Source of the DNA: Streptomyces toyocaensis
GTDB taxonomy: Bacteria > Actinomycetota > Actinomycetes > Streptomycetales > Streptomycetaceae
DNA: 64,000 bases
Direction: 5' to 3'
Assembly: GCF_000725125.1 (NCBI RefSeq)
Contig: NZ_JFCB01000018.1
Span: 91,584-155,583, forward strand
Shown here one piece after another: positions 16,300-25,300 of the stretch (position 1 is its first letter; each line of letters starts with the position of its first letter). The notes under the pieces were generated by a model, which saw only the letters and a program-made list of their open reading frames with translations, was not told the origin of the DNA and did no database searches. The translations under genes were made by a program, and so were the position numbers.

Positions 16300-17331
16300 A
16301 TGGCGCTCACGCTCTACGTCGACACCGCGCGCTGGCGGGCGCATCACAAGCACGTGCAGGAGCAGTTCCCGGGTCTGGTCCCGGTCTGCAAGGGCAACGG
16401 CTACGGCTTCGGCCACGAGCGTCTCGCCGAGGAGGCCACCCGGCTGGGCTCCGACGTCCTGGCCGTCGGCACGACGTACGAGGCCGCCCGGATCAAGGAC
16501 TGGTTCGGCGGTGACCTGCTCGTGCTGACACCGTACCGGCGGGGCGAGGAGCCGGTACCGCTGCCCGACCGGGTCATCCGCTCGGTGTCGTCGGTCGACG
16601 GCGTGTACGGCCTGGTCGGTGCCCGCGTGGTCATCGAGGTGATGTCCTCGATGAAGCGACACGGGATCAGCGAGCAGGATCTGCCCCAGTTGCACTCCGC
16701 GACAGAGAACGTCCGGCTGGAGGGCTTCGCCATCCATCTGCCGCTCGACCGCACCGACGGCTCGGACGCCGTCGAGGAGGTCATCGGCTGGATGGACCGC
16801 CTGCGGGCGGCCCGCCTCCCGCTGCACACGATGTTCGTGAGCCACCTCAAGGCCGACGAACTCGCCCGGCTGCAGCAGCAGTTCCCGCAGACCCGCTTCC
16901 GGGCCCGGATCGGCACCCGGCTGTGGCTGGGCGATCACGAGGCGACCGAGTACCGCGGCGCGGTCCTCGACGTCACGCGCGTCGCCAAGGGGGACCGGTT
17001 CGGCTACCGGCAGCAGAAGGCCGCATCCGACGGCTACCTGGTGGTTGTGGCGGGCGGCACCTCGCACGGAGTGGGCCTGGAGGCCCCCAAGGCCCTGCAC
17101 GGGGTCATGCCGCGCGCCAAGGGCGTCGCACGCGCCGGTCTGGCCACGGTAAACCGGAACCTCTCGCCGTTCGTCTGGGGCGGCAAGCAGCGCTGGTTCG
17201 CCGAGCCGCCGCACATGCAGGTGTCGATCCTTTTCGTGCCGGCCGACGCACCGGAGCCGAAGGTCGGCGAGGAGCTGGTCGCCCATCTCCGGCACACCAC
17301 CACGCAGTTCGACCGGCTCGTCGACCGCTGA
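16300..17331 (+). CDS. Alanine racemase-like PLP protein (fold type III)
   Basis: Fold type III PLP enzyme of 343 residues, shorter than normal Alr (about 370-390). The PLP lysine is K31 in VPVCKGNGYGFG, a variant of the usual AKADGYGHG. The TIM-barrel spans to about residue 230; a C-terminal beta domain is shortened. The catalytic region of the beta domain includes VSILFVPADAP. Streptomycetes hold a separate main alr elsewhere, so this is likely a paralogue with racemase or another amino-acid activity; the missing ordinary Asp/Ala motif around K31 supports that. Its position directly after femX suggests wall peptide metabolism. A terminator follows. Confidence 0.82.
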   Translation: MALTLYVDTARWRAHHKHVQEQFPGLVPVCKGNGYGFGHERLAEEATRLGSDVLAVGTTYEAARIKDWFGGDLLVLTPYRRGEEPVPLPDRVIRSVSSVDGVYGLVGARVVIEVMSSMKRHGISEQDLPQLHSATENVRLEGFAIHLPLDRTDGSDAVEEVIGWMDRLRAARLPLHTMFVSHLKADELARLQQQFPQTRFRARIGTRLWLGDHEATEYRGAVLDVTRVAKGDRFGYRQQKAASDGYLVVVAGGTSHGVGLEAPKALHGVMPRAKGVARAGLATVNRNLSPFVWGGKQRWFAEPPHMQVSILFVPADAPEPKVGEELVAHLRHTTTQFDRLVDR

Positions 17332-17340
17332 CATCGAGAG

Positions 17341-17368
17341 GGCCGGGCACGGGTGTCCGTGCCCGGCC
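17341..17368 (+). terminator. Hairpin terminator after the alanine racemase-like gene
   Basis: Perfect 12-bp stem GGCCGGGCACGG / CCGTGCCCGGCC with a GTGT loop, followed by TTT. It lies 10 bases after the stop codon, between this gene and the convergent GT87 gene. Confidence 0.85.
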
Positions 17369-17406
17369 TTTCCCGTGCCCGAGAGGGCCGCCCTTACGCC
17401 GTTCGC

Positions 17407-18906
17407 TCAGAGCGAACCGCCGGTGGCACCCGCCCGGCCCCATTCGACCTGGGGCCCTTCGAAGTGGGCCGCGTGCCGCGCGGGACGGGCCGCGGGACCG
17501 AGCACGAAGACGTCGTCCGCCCCGTCGAGGACGCCACCCGAGGGATCGTCGTCACCGGACCGGCGTACCGGGTCCCGGTCCGGCATCAGGATGTCGCGCA
17601 CGACCATGGCACACAGGTAGAGCGTCCCCAGCAGATGCATGCCGATGACCCAGTGGTAGCCGTCCGTCGGCAGGCCCTTGTGGGCGTCCCCGCTGGTCGT
17701 GTACGCGAGGTACATCCAGATGCCCAGGAAGTACGCCACCTCGCACGTCTGCCAGACGAGGAAGTCCCGCCATTTGGGCCGCGCGAGAGCCGCCAGCGGC
17801 ACCAGCCACAGGACGTACTGCGGCGAATAGACCTTGTTGGTGAGGATGAACGCCGCAACGACCAGGAAGGCCAGCTGGGCGAACCGGGGCCGACGGGGAG
17901 CCGCGAGCGCGAGTGCCGCGACACCCGCGCAGCACAGCAGCATCAGCAGCGTGGCGAGCGTGTTGACCGTGTCGGTGCTCAGCGGGTCGTCCGAGTTCTG
18001 GGCCATGATCAGCCAGAAGGACCCGAAGTCGACCCCTCGTTCCTGGCTGAAGGTGTAGAACTTCGACCAGCCGTCGAAGGCGAACAGCATCACCGGACCG
18101 TTCACGACGAGCCAGGCGACGGCCGCGCCCGCGAGGGCCGCGCCGTACTGCCTCCAGCGGCCCGCGCGCCAGCACAGCACCAGCAGCGGCCCGAGCAGCA
18201 GCACGGGATAGAGCTTGGCGGCCGTGGCCAGGCCCAGAAGGACACCGAAGGCCAGGGAACGCCCCCGCGACCACATCAGCATCGCGGCTGCCGTCAGAGC
18301 GACCGCCAGCAGATCCCAGTTGATCGTCGCGGTCAGCGCGAAGGCCGGCGCCAGCGCGACCAGCAGACCGTCCCAGGGCCGCCGTGCGTGCGTGCGGGTC
18401 ACGCAGACCGCGATGACGGCCGCGCACGCCATCAGCATTCCGGCGTTGACCATCCAGTACCACTGCTCCTGCACCTGGATGCTGCCGCTGCCAGGGGTGA
18501 GCCAGGCGGCGACCTCCATGAACACACCGGTCAGCACGGGGTACTCCAGGTACTGCATGTCCCCGGGGAGCTTGTCGAAGTACGGCACCAGCCCGTCGGC
18601 GAAGCCGCGCCCCTGGTACAGGTGCGGGATGTCCGAGTAGCAGGCGTGCGTGTACTGGGAGCCGGCGCCGAAGAACCATGCGCCGTTGTAGCAGGGCGCC
18701 TTCTGCACCAGCCCGAGGGCGAACATGCCGATGGCCACGAGCGCGATCACCCGCACCGGGGTCCACCAGTACCGGCCGGGCAGGGCACGCCGTCCGAGCG
18801 GACCGCCGATCAGCTCGCTGCCGGCCGCGGCGACCCGGTCCTCCCCGGTCGGCCGCACCGTCTCCGGCGCGTGGACGCTCGCTTGCGTCGATTCTCCACT
18901 GGGCAT
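17407..18906 (-). CDS. GT87-family membrane glycosyltransferase (DUF2029 type)
   Basis: Polytopic membrane protein of 499 residues with about ten to twelve hydrophobic helices and the GT87 (alpha-1,6-mannosyltransferase-like) pattern: an Asp near the end of the first helix region, long extracytoplasmic loops and LLLGLATAAKLYPVLLLGPL. The start used is ATG at 18906 with an AGGA sequence about ten bases upstream; ATG at 18915 is also possible. Polyprenyl-phosphate mannose is the usual donor. It is likely involved in envelope glycan or lipoglycan synthesis. It lies directly downstream of the PBP gene on the minus strand, with a parS site in the gap. Confidence 0.85.
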   Translation of the reverse strand: MPSGESTQASVHAPETVRPTGEDRVAAAGSELIGGPLGRRALPGRYWWTPVRVIALVAIGMFALGLVQKAPCYNGAWFFGAGSQYTHACYSDIPHLYQGRGFADGLVPYFDKLPGDMQYLEYPVLTGVFMEVAAWLTPGSGSIQVQEQWYWMVNAGMLMACAAVIAVCVTRTHARRPWDGLLVALAPAFALTATINWDLLAVALTAAAMLMWSRGRSLAFGVLLGLATAAKLYPVLLLGPLLVLCWRAGRWRQYGAALAGAAVAWLVVNGPVMLFAFDGWSKFYTFSQERGVDFGSFWLIMAQNSDDPLSTDTVNTLATLLMLLCCAGVAALALAAPRRPRFAQLAFLVVAAFILTNKVYSPQYVLWLVPLAALARPKWRDFLVWQTCEVAYFLGIWMYLAYTTSGDAHKGLPTDGYHWVIGMHLLGTLYLCAMVVRDILMPDRDPVRRSGDDDPSGGVLDGADDVFVLGPAARPARHAAHFEGPQVEWGRAGATGGSL

Positions 18907-18977
18907 GCCGCACATCCTGCCGTACGAGGCCAGGGATACGCCGAGGGCCGCCGTACCCGGTGGGTACGGCGGCCCGT

Positions 18978-18991
18978 GTTTCACGTGAAAC
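18978..18991. other. parS site (perfect)
   Basis: GTTTCACGTGAAAC, exact. It lies in the 108-base gap between the GT87 and PBP genes, both on the minus strand, so it is upstream of the GT87 start codon and downstream of the PBP stop. It is the centre of an 18-base palindrome (GTG...CAC arms). Confidence 0.93.
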
Positions 18992-19014
18992 ACCCAAGCC
19001 GGACGATACGACGA

Positions 19015-21630
19015 CTAACCGGCCGGGCCTCCGAAGAGACCGCCCCCGTTGCCGTTGCCCTTGCTGGTCCCGGTGTCACCGCTTTCGGTGGGCGTCGGTG
19101 ACGTGCTCACGCCTCCGTCCGTACCACCGGTGTCCGTGCCGCCGGGACCGGTACCCCCCGTCTCCTCTCCGTCCTTGCACCGGAAGTCGAACGGTGCGCA
19201 CGTTTCGGTCTCCGTGGGCGGCGGCGGCGTGGTCTCGGTCTCCGTGGGCGTCGGCGGCGCAGAAGGCGTGGGCTCCTCGGTCTCCGTCACCGTCGGAGTC
19301 GGGGACGGTGCCCCGAACCCGTCGGCGATCTCACCGATCTCCTCCGCCTCGGGGAATCCGGGATCGGACTCACCCTTGAGCGCGGCCTTCATGAACTCGG
19401 TCCACACCTCCGTGGGGATGTCACCACCGTGGATCGAGTCCTTGCCCGCCGTGCCGTTCATGGAGAGCAGTTTGTGGCTCTTCGGATCCTCACGGAACAT
19501 CGTGACCGAGGTCGACAGCTGTTTGGTGTAGCCGACGAACCAGGCCGACTTGTTCTCGTCGGTGGTACCCGTCTTGCCGGCCGCCGTACGCCCCAGCTCC
19601 AGCGCGTGCCGGGCGGTGCCGTTCTCGATCACGTTCTCCAGCATGTCCGTGACGTTGTTCGCCACGTTCTCGGGCATGGCCTGCTTGATGCGCGGCTTCT
19701 CGAAGCCGGGCAACTCCGCACCCTTGTGCTTGACGGAGGTCACCGAGTACGGGTCGGCCTGCTTGCCGGACGCCGCGAACGTCGCGTAGGCGTCGGCCAT
19801 GCGGATGGCGCTGGGGGTCGAGGTACCGAGCGCGAACGAGGCGTTGAGCCCCGCGAAGCTCTCCTTGAGAATGCCGGACCTCTCGGCGAGATCCGCCACG
19901 TTCTTCATCCCCACATCCATGCCGAGCTGCACGAACGGGGTGTTGACGGACTGCTCCATCGCCTTGCGCAGGGTGATGTAACCCCACGGACGGTCGCTCT
20001 CGTTCTTCTGGAGGAAGGGCGTGTTGTCCTTCTTGAGGACGAAGGATCCGTCGTTGTTCCTGATCTTCAGCTTGTCGTTGCCGTTGTACTTGCTGAGCGG
20101 TGAGATGCCGACGCCGTCGGTCTTGTACGTGCCGTGCTGCATCGCGGCGGCCATCACGAACGGCTTCCACGTCGAACCGACCGGGACACCGGACGTGTCC
20201 GCGTTGTTGTTGAAGTGGCCGTTCTCGAAACCGGCGCCACCGTAGAGCGCCACGATCGCACCGTCATTGGGCTTCACGGTCGCCGCACCGAACTGGACGT
20301 GCTTGTCCAGCTCGCGCTTCGGGTCGATGTTCTTCTTCTCGACCTTCTTGACGGCCTTGGCCAGCGCGTCGACCTTGTCCTTCTCGAAGGTCGTGTAGAT
20401 CTGGTAGCCGCCCTGGTCGAACTGCGCCTCCGTGACGTCGGCGTTCTTCAGCACGTACCGCTTCGCGGTGTCGACGAGGTAGCTGATCTGCCCGGTCATG
20501 CCCTTGGTCGCCTTGCGGCCCTGCGGCATGGGGTACTTCTTGGTCGCCTGCTGGTACTCGGCGTCCGTGAGGTGCCCGTCGGCGTGCATCTGTTCGAGGA
20601 TCCAGCCCCAGCGGTTCTCGGAACGCTCGCGGTTGACCTCGGGAGTGGCCGAGGCGTCGAGGTTCGGGTTGCCCGCGGGGTCGTAGTACGTCGGGCCCTT
20701 GAGCAGGGCGGCGAGGAAGGCGCACTCACTGGGCTTGAGGTCGACCGCGTCCTTCCCGTAGTACGTCTGGGCGGCGGCCTGGATGCCGTAGGCACCGCGG
20801 CCGTAGTACGAGGTGTTCAGGTAGCCCTGGAGGATCTCGTCCTTGGTGAGCTTCGTGCCCACCTTGATCGAGATGAACATCTCCTTGAACTTCCGGGAGA
20901 TCGTCTGCTCCTGGCTCAGGTAGGTGTTCTTCACGAACTGCTGGGTGATCGTGGAGCCACCCTGCGTGTCCTCACCCCGTGCCATGTTGCCGAGCGCCCG
21001 GGCGATGCCCATCGGGTCGATGCCGGAGTCGTCGTAGAAGCTCTTGTTCTCGGCCGAGATCACCGCCCACCGCATGGCTTCGGGGATGCGGTCGATCGTG
21101 ACGTTCTGCCGGTTCTGGCCGCTGCCGGTGGCGACCATCTGGCTTCCGTCCGCCCAGTAGTAGACGTTGTTCTCGGACAACGCCGCGGCGTTCTCCTCAC
21201 TGGGCACGCTCACCATCGCGTACCCGATCCCCGCCACGGCCACCAGGCTGCCCAGGAAGGCGAGGAACAGGCCGGACACGAGCTTCCAGGACGGCGTCCA
21301 GCGGCGCCAGCCGTCCTTGTCGTGGCGCGGATAGTCGATCGCCCGCTTCCTGCCGGGTGGGGCCGCACGCCCTCTGCCCCGGCCGGGCGAGGCGGGACCG
21401 GTACGCCGGGCCCCGCCCCGCTGCGCCGCGCGCCGCGCCTCGGCGCGGCTGCCGTACGTATGCTCCTCACCCCCCGAGCCGCGGAAACCCGACCCATAGG
21501 AATCGGACGGAGATCCGGTGGCGCCTCGCGGTGCCGCGCGGCGGCCGGAGGACGAGCCGGACTGGCCGCGTCGGGCCGCGGCACGTCCGCCTCCCTGCGG
21601 CTGCGGCGGTTTGCGACGGTGCTCGCTCAT
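19015..21630 (-). CDS. Bifunctional class A penicillin-binding protein
   Basis: Peptidoglycan synthase of 871 residues. A cytoplasmic Arg/Gly/Pro-rich tail (1-110) is followed by one membrane helix (about 113-137). The GT51 glycosyltransferase domain carries AENKSFYDDSG with the catalytic Glu and GGSTITQQFVKNTYL. The transpeptidase domain has SXXK as STWK (nucleophile Ser), SXN as SVN (in MEQSVNTPF) and KTG in AAGKTGTTDENKS. The Ser/Thr/Pro-rich C-terminal tail after about residue 770 is disordered. It makes and cross-links glycan strands at growing tips and septa. The start ATG at 21630 was chosen because the longer frame has no ribosome site. Confidence 0.95.
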   Translation of the reverse strand: MSEHRRKPPQPQGGGRAAARRGQSGSSSGRRAAPRGATGSPSDSYGSGFRGSGGEEHTYGSRAEARRAAQRGGARRTGPASPGRGRGRAAPPGRKRAIDYPRHDKDGWRRWTPSWKLVSGLFLAFLGSLVAVAGIGYAMVSVPSEENAAALSENNVYYWADGSQMVATGSGQNRQNVTIDRIPEAMRWAVISAENKSFYDDSGIDPMGIARALGNMARGEDTQGGSTITQQFVKNTYLSQEQTISRKFKEMFISIKVGTKLTKDEILQGYLNTSYYGRGAYGIQAAAQTYYGKDAVDLKPSECAFLAALLKGPTYYDPAGNPNLDASATPEVNRERSENRWGWILEQMHADGHLTDAEYQQATKKYPMPQGRKATKGMTGQISYLVDTAKRYVLKNADVTEAQFDQGGYQIYTTFEKDKVDALAKAVKKVEKKNIDPKRELDKHVQFGAATVKPNDGAIVALYGGAGFENGHFNNNADTSGVPVGSTWKPFVMAAAMQHGTYKTDGVGISPLSKYNGNDKLKIRNNDGSFVLKKDNTPFLQKNESDRPWGYITLRKAMEQSVNTPFVQLGMDVGMKNVADLAERSGILKESFAGLNASFALGTSTPSAIRMADAYATFAASGKQADPYSVTSVKHKGAELPGFEKPRIKQAMPENVANNVTDMLENVIENGTARHALELGRTAAGKTGTTDENKSAWFVGYTKQLSTSVTMFREDPKSHKLLSMNGTAGKDSIHGGDIPTEVWTEFMKAALKGESDPGFPEAEEIGEIADGFGAPSPTPTVTETEEPTPSAPPTPTETETTPPPPTETETCAPFDFRCKDGEETGGTGPGGTDTGGTDGGVSTSPTPTESGDTGTSKGNGNGGGLFGGPAG

Positions 21631-22026
21631 CGAACGACTACTCCTCGGGCAGGCGCACCCTTGCGCGCCTGGAAACGGCGGCTGGTTTCCGGTCCCCCCG
21701 AAGTACGGATGCGGCGCTTTCCGCATTCACCCGTACCGCACCGGGGACAGAGACGCCCCCGGGCGTCACTCGGTTCCCGGTGGTGTGCATGGCGCACAGA
21801 CTACGCACCACCAAAACCCGCCGAGCACAGAAGTTCACCTCAAATCAGGCAACTTGCTCGCAACGAAACGGTGATGTGATCCCGTTCACTCTTCTCCCCC
21901 TTGTCGCTTCCGGAAGGCCGTTCTATCGTCGTGATGTATCGAGTCGATACATCAGCCCGACATAAAGGCGGCGCCGAGCCGTCCACGAGACCGTCACGGC
22001 ACGACCGCGGCAGAGGGGAGGCGACG
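21631..22026. promoter_or_regulatory. PBP/PadR divergent region with palindromic operator
   Basis: This 396-base gap holds the divergent promoters of the PBP and PadR genes. A perfect 11-bp inverted repeat around one central base spans 21932-21954: arms TGATGTATCGA and TCGATACATCA. It is very AT-rich for this genome and resembles PadR-type operators (ATGTAT...ATACAT). It ends 72 bases before the PadR start. Autorepression by the PadR protein is the likely use. No small gene was seen in the rest. Confidence 0.75.
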
Positions 22027-22710
22027 ATGAGCCGGCGTTCCGGGATCCTCGAGTTCGCCGTACTCGGCCTGCTCCGCGAATCCCCGATGCACGGCTACGA
22101 GCTGCGTAAGCGACTCAATACGTCACTGGGTGTGTTCCGTGCGTTCAGCTACGGGACGCTCTACCCCTGCCTCAAGACGCTGGTCGCAAACGGCTGGTTG
22201 ATCGAGGAGCCGGGGAACACCACCGAGGACGCCCTCGCCGCTCCGCTCGCGGGGCGCCGCGCCAAGATCGTCTACCGGTTGACGGCGGAGGGTAAGGAGC
22301 ACTTCGAGCAGCTGCTCTCCCAGACGGGACCGGACGCCTACGAGGACGAGACCTTCGCCGCGCGGTTCGCCTTCTTCGGGCAGACGTCGCGCGACGTCCG
22401 TATGCGCGTGCTCGAGGGCCGCCGCAGCCGGCTGGAGGAGCGCCTCGAGAAGATGCGTGCTTCCCTGGCCCGGACCCGGGAGCGCCTCGACGACTACACG
22501 CTCGAGCTCCAGCGCCACGGGATGGAGTCCGTGGAGCGCGAAGTGCGCTGGCTGAACGAGCTCATCGAGAGCGAGCGGGCCGGGCGGGACCTGAAAGGGT
22601 CCGCCACCGGAGGGTCCGCTCAGCAGGACACCACATCTGGAGCGCCGGGCGGCCTGCCCCGGCCGGGGGACGAACCCCGGCCGGATTCGCCCGACGACAC
22701 CGCCACGTGA
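22027..22710 (+). CDS. PadR-family transcriptional regulator
   Basis: PadR-type regulator of 227 residues. The winged helix-turn-helix is at about residues 10-90 (LEFAVLGLLRESPMHGYELR, then FRAFSYGTLYPCLKTL), and the C-terminal half is a coiled-coil dimerization domain (RMRVLEGRRSRLEERLEKMR), followed by a Gly/Pro-rich tail. The ATG at 22027 follows GGGGAGGCGACG, a good ribosome site. The strong palindrome at 21932-21954 suggests autorepression. The inositol-phosphate synthase gene begins 43 bases after its stop on the same strand, so it probably shares the operon and the control. Confidence 0.93.
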   Translation: MSRRSGILEFAVLGLLRESPMHGYELRKRLNTSLGVFRAFSYGTLYPCLKTLVANGWLIEEPGNTTEDALAAPLAGRRAKIVYRLTAEGKEHFEQLLSQTGPDAYEDETFAARFAFFGQTSRDVRMRVLEGRRSRLEERLEKMRASLARTRERLDDYTLELQRHGMESVEREVRWLNELIESERAGRDLKGSATGGSAQQDTTSGAPGGLPRPGDEPRPDSPDDTAT

Positions 22711-22753
22711 GACCCGCTCAGGGCCTCACTCGTACACACAGGGAGCAACCGGA

Positions 22754-23836
22754 ATGGGTTCGGTTCGCGTAGCCATCGTCGGCGTGGGCAACTGCGCGGC
22801 GTCGCTGGTGCAGGGAGTCGAGTACTACAAGGACGCCGACGCGGCAGCCAAGGTGCCGGGCCTGATGCACGTCCAGTTCGGCGACTACCACGTCGGGGAC
22901 GTCGAGTTCGTCGCCGCCTTCGATGTGGACGCCAAGAAGGTCGGTCTCGACCTCGCGGACGCCATCGGCGCCTCCGAGAACAACACCATCAAGATCTGCG
23001 ACGTCCCCAGCACCGGTGTGACGGTCCAGCGCGGCCACACCCTCGACGGCCTCGGCAAGTACTACCGCGAGACGATCGAGGAGTCCGCCGAGGAGCCGGT
23101 CGACGTCGTCCAGGTCCTCAAGGACAAGCAGGTCGACGTCCTCGTCTGCTACCTGCCCGTCGGCTCCGAGGACGCGGCGAAGTTCTACGCCCAGTGCGCC
23201 ATCGACGCCAAGGTCGCCTTCGTCAACGCCCTCCCCGTCTTCATCGCCGGCACCAAGGAGTGGGCGGACAAGTTCACCGAGGCGGGTGTCCCGATCGTCG
23301 GTGACGACATCAAGTCCCAGGTCGGCGCCACCATCACGCACCGCGTCATGGCGAAGCTGTTCGAGGACCGGGGCGTCATCCTGGACCGCACGATGCAGCT
23401 GAACGTCGGCGGCAACATGGACTTCAAGAACATGCTCGAGCGCGACCGCCTCGAGTCCAAGAAGATCTCCAAGACGCAGGCCGTCACCTCGCAGATCCCC
23501 GACCGGGAGCTCGGCGAGAAGAACGTCCACATCGGCCCGTCCGACTACGTCGCCTGGCTGGACGACCGCAAGTGGGCCTACGTCCGCCTGGAGGGCCGCG
23601 CCTTCGGTGACGTCCCGCTGAACCTGGAGTACAAGCTCGAGGTCTGGGACTCCCCGAACTCCGCCGGCGTCATCATCGACGCCCTGCGCGCCGCGAAGAT
23701 CGCCAAGGACCGGGGCATCGGCGGTCCCATCCTCTCGGCGTCCTCGTACTTCATGAAGTCCCCGCCGGTGCAGTACTTCGACGACCAGGCCCGCGAGAAC
23801 GTCGAGAAGTTCATCAAGGGCGAGGTCGAGCGCTAG
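22754..23836 (+). CDS. ino1: Inositol-3-phosphate synthase
   Basis: Enzyme that converts glucose-6-phosphate to 1D-myo-inositol 3-phosphate with NAD, 360 residues, the usual actinobacterial size. The N-terminal Rossmann motif is VRVAIVGVGNCAASLVQG, and the catalytic-domain stretch around LVCYLPVGSEDAAKFYAQCA is typical. Inositol feeds mycothiol and phosphatidylinositol lipids, both actinobacterial features. It lies 43 bases after the PadR gene and probably belongs to the same transcript. In streptomycetes the PadR-ino1 order is normal. Confidence 0.95.
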   Translation: MGSVRVAIVGVGNCAASLVQGVEYYKDADAAAKVPGLMHVQFGDYHVGDVEFVAAFDVDAKKVGLDLADAIGASENNTIKICDVPSTGVTVQRGHTLDGLGKYYRETIEESAEEPVDVVQVLKDKQVDVLVCYLPVGSEDAAKFYAQCAIDAKVAFVNALPVFIAGTKEWADKFTEAGVPIVGDDIKSQVGATITHRVMAKLFEDRGVILDRTMQLNVGGNMDFKNMLERDRLESKKISKTQAVTSQIPDRELGEKNVHIGPSDYVAWLDDRKWAYVRLEGRAFGDVPLNLEYKLEVWDSPNSAGVIIDALRAAKIAKDRGIGGPILSASSYFMKSPPVQYFDDQARENVEKFIKGEVER

Positions 23837-23861
23837 GACCTCCCCGATGCGGGCAGTTGAG

Positions 23862-23889
23862 GGTCTCCGGGTCGTATGGCCCGGGGACC
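23862..23889 (+). terminator. Hairpin terminator after inositol-phosphate synthase
   Basis: 10-bp stem, arms GGTCTCCGGG (23862-23871) and CCCGGGGACC (23880-23889) with one T:G pair, an 8-base loop, and TTCTT after it. It stands 26 bases past the ino1 stop. Confidence 0.7.
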
Positions 23890-23914
23890 TTCTTCGTATG
23901 TGAGGCTGTGCCCC

Positions 23915-25177
23915 ATGGCCGTCGTCCGTGACCTGCGCGTTCTGCTGCGCTTTCAGGGCTTCAGACGCCTGCTCGCCGTCCGGGTGCTCTCCCAGGGCGC
24001 CGACGGCGTCTTCCAGGTCGCGCTCGCCTCTTACGTGGTCTTCTCGCCGGAAAGGCAGACGTCGGCCGCAGCGATCGCCTCCGCGATGGCGGTGCTGCTC
24101 CTCCCGTACTCCCTGGTGGGGCCCTTCGCCGGGGTCCTGCTGGACCGCTGGCGCCGCCGCCAGGTGTTCCTGTACGGCAACCTGCTGCGCGCTCTGATGG
24201 CATCCGTGACCGCCCTCCTCATCCTCGGCCAGGTGCCCGACTGGCTCCTGTTCGTCTCCGCTCTGTGCGTCACCGGAGTGAACCGCTTCGTCCTCGCGGG
24301 ACTGTCCGCCGCGCTGCCGCGCGTGGTCGACAGCGAGCGGCTGGTCATCGCCAACTCCCTGTCACCGACCGCCGGCACACTCGCCGCGACAGCAGGGGGC
24401 GGCCTGGCCTTCGTCGTCCGCCTGCTCGTCGCCGATTCCGATGCGGCGGTGGTGCTCGTGGGCGCCGCGCTGTACCTGTGCGCGGCCATGGCATCACTGC
24501 GCATGGCGAAGGAACTGCTGGGCCCCGACCGGGCGCTGGTACGTCCCCGGCTGTCCACGGCGCTCACCGGCACCGTGCGCGATCTGAGGGCGGGGGTGCG
24601 TCATCTCGCCGAACCACCGCGCAGAGGGGCGGCCTGGGCGCTGACGGCGATGTCGCTGATGCGGTTCTGCTACGGCGCCGTGCTCGTCCTTCTGCTGATG
24701 CTGTGCCGGTACGCGTTGACCTCGACCACGGACGAGGGACTGGCCCTGCTGGGACTGGCGTTGGGGGCCTCGGGCGCCGGCTTCTTCGCCGCGGCCGTCA
24801 TGACCCCCTGGGCCGCCGGGCGGCTCGGTCCCGGTCGCTGGATCGTGGTGTGCGCCGCGTCAGCCGCGGTGCTGGTGCCCGCGCTCGGCCTGCCGTTCGC
24901 CGCCGGCCCGCTCCTGGCCGGGGCGTTCGTCCTGGGGCTGACCACCCAGGGTGCCAAGATCGCCACCGACACCATCGTGCAGTCCACCGTCGAGGACGGC
25001 TTCCGCGGCCGGATCTTCTCCCTGTACGACGTCCTGTTCAACGTGGCCTTCGTCGGCGCCGCCGCGGTGGCCGCCCTGATGCTTCCACCCGACGGCCGAT
25101 CCGTCCCGCTGGTGGTAACAATCGCCGTTATCTACGGAGCAGTAGCTATGGCTATGGCCCGCTTTGCCCGTCAGTAA
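23915..25177 (+). CDS. MFS transporter
   Basis: Membrane transporter of the major facilitator superfamily, 420 residues, about twelve hydrophobic helices in two halves with a long middle loop near residues 190-230. The start is the ATG at 23915; a longer frame from 23876 has no ribosome site. No motif reveals the substrate; the fold looks like drug/metabolite exporters of the small DHA type. It has its own upstream terminator from ino1, so it is likely independently transcribed. The protein starts with a short basic N-terminal tail (AVVRDLRVLLRFQGFRRLL). Confidence 0.88.
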   Translation: MAVVRDLRVLLRFQGFRRLLAVRVLSQGADGVFQVALASYVVFSPERQTSAAAIASAMAVLLLPYSLVGPFAGVLLDRWRRRQVFLYGNLLRALMASVTALLILGQVPDWLLFVSALCVTGVNRFVLAGLSAALPRVVDSERLVIANSLSPTAGTLAATAGGGLAFVVRLLVADSDAAVVLVGAALYLCAAMASLRMAKELLGPDRALVRPRLSTALTGTVRDLRAGVRHLAEPPRRGAAWALTAMSLMRFCYGAVLVLLLMLCRYALTSTTDEGLALLGLALGASGAGFFAAAVMTPWAAGRLGPGRWIVVCAASAAVLVPALGLPFAAGPLLAGAFVLGLTTQGAKIATDTIVQSTVEDGFRGRIFSLYDVLFNVAFVGAAAVAALMLPPDGRSVPLVVTIAVIYGAVAMAMARFARQ

Positions 25178-25300
25178 GTGTCACATCAACGCCACAGAGC
25201 TTTCCAGGGCTACAGAGTTGTCAGTGCGGGCCGGTAGCTTACGTGCGTCTTATCAGCGCATCGTTCGCGCCACGCACCCATGTTCTAGGGGGACTCCCAA

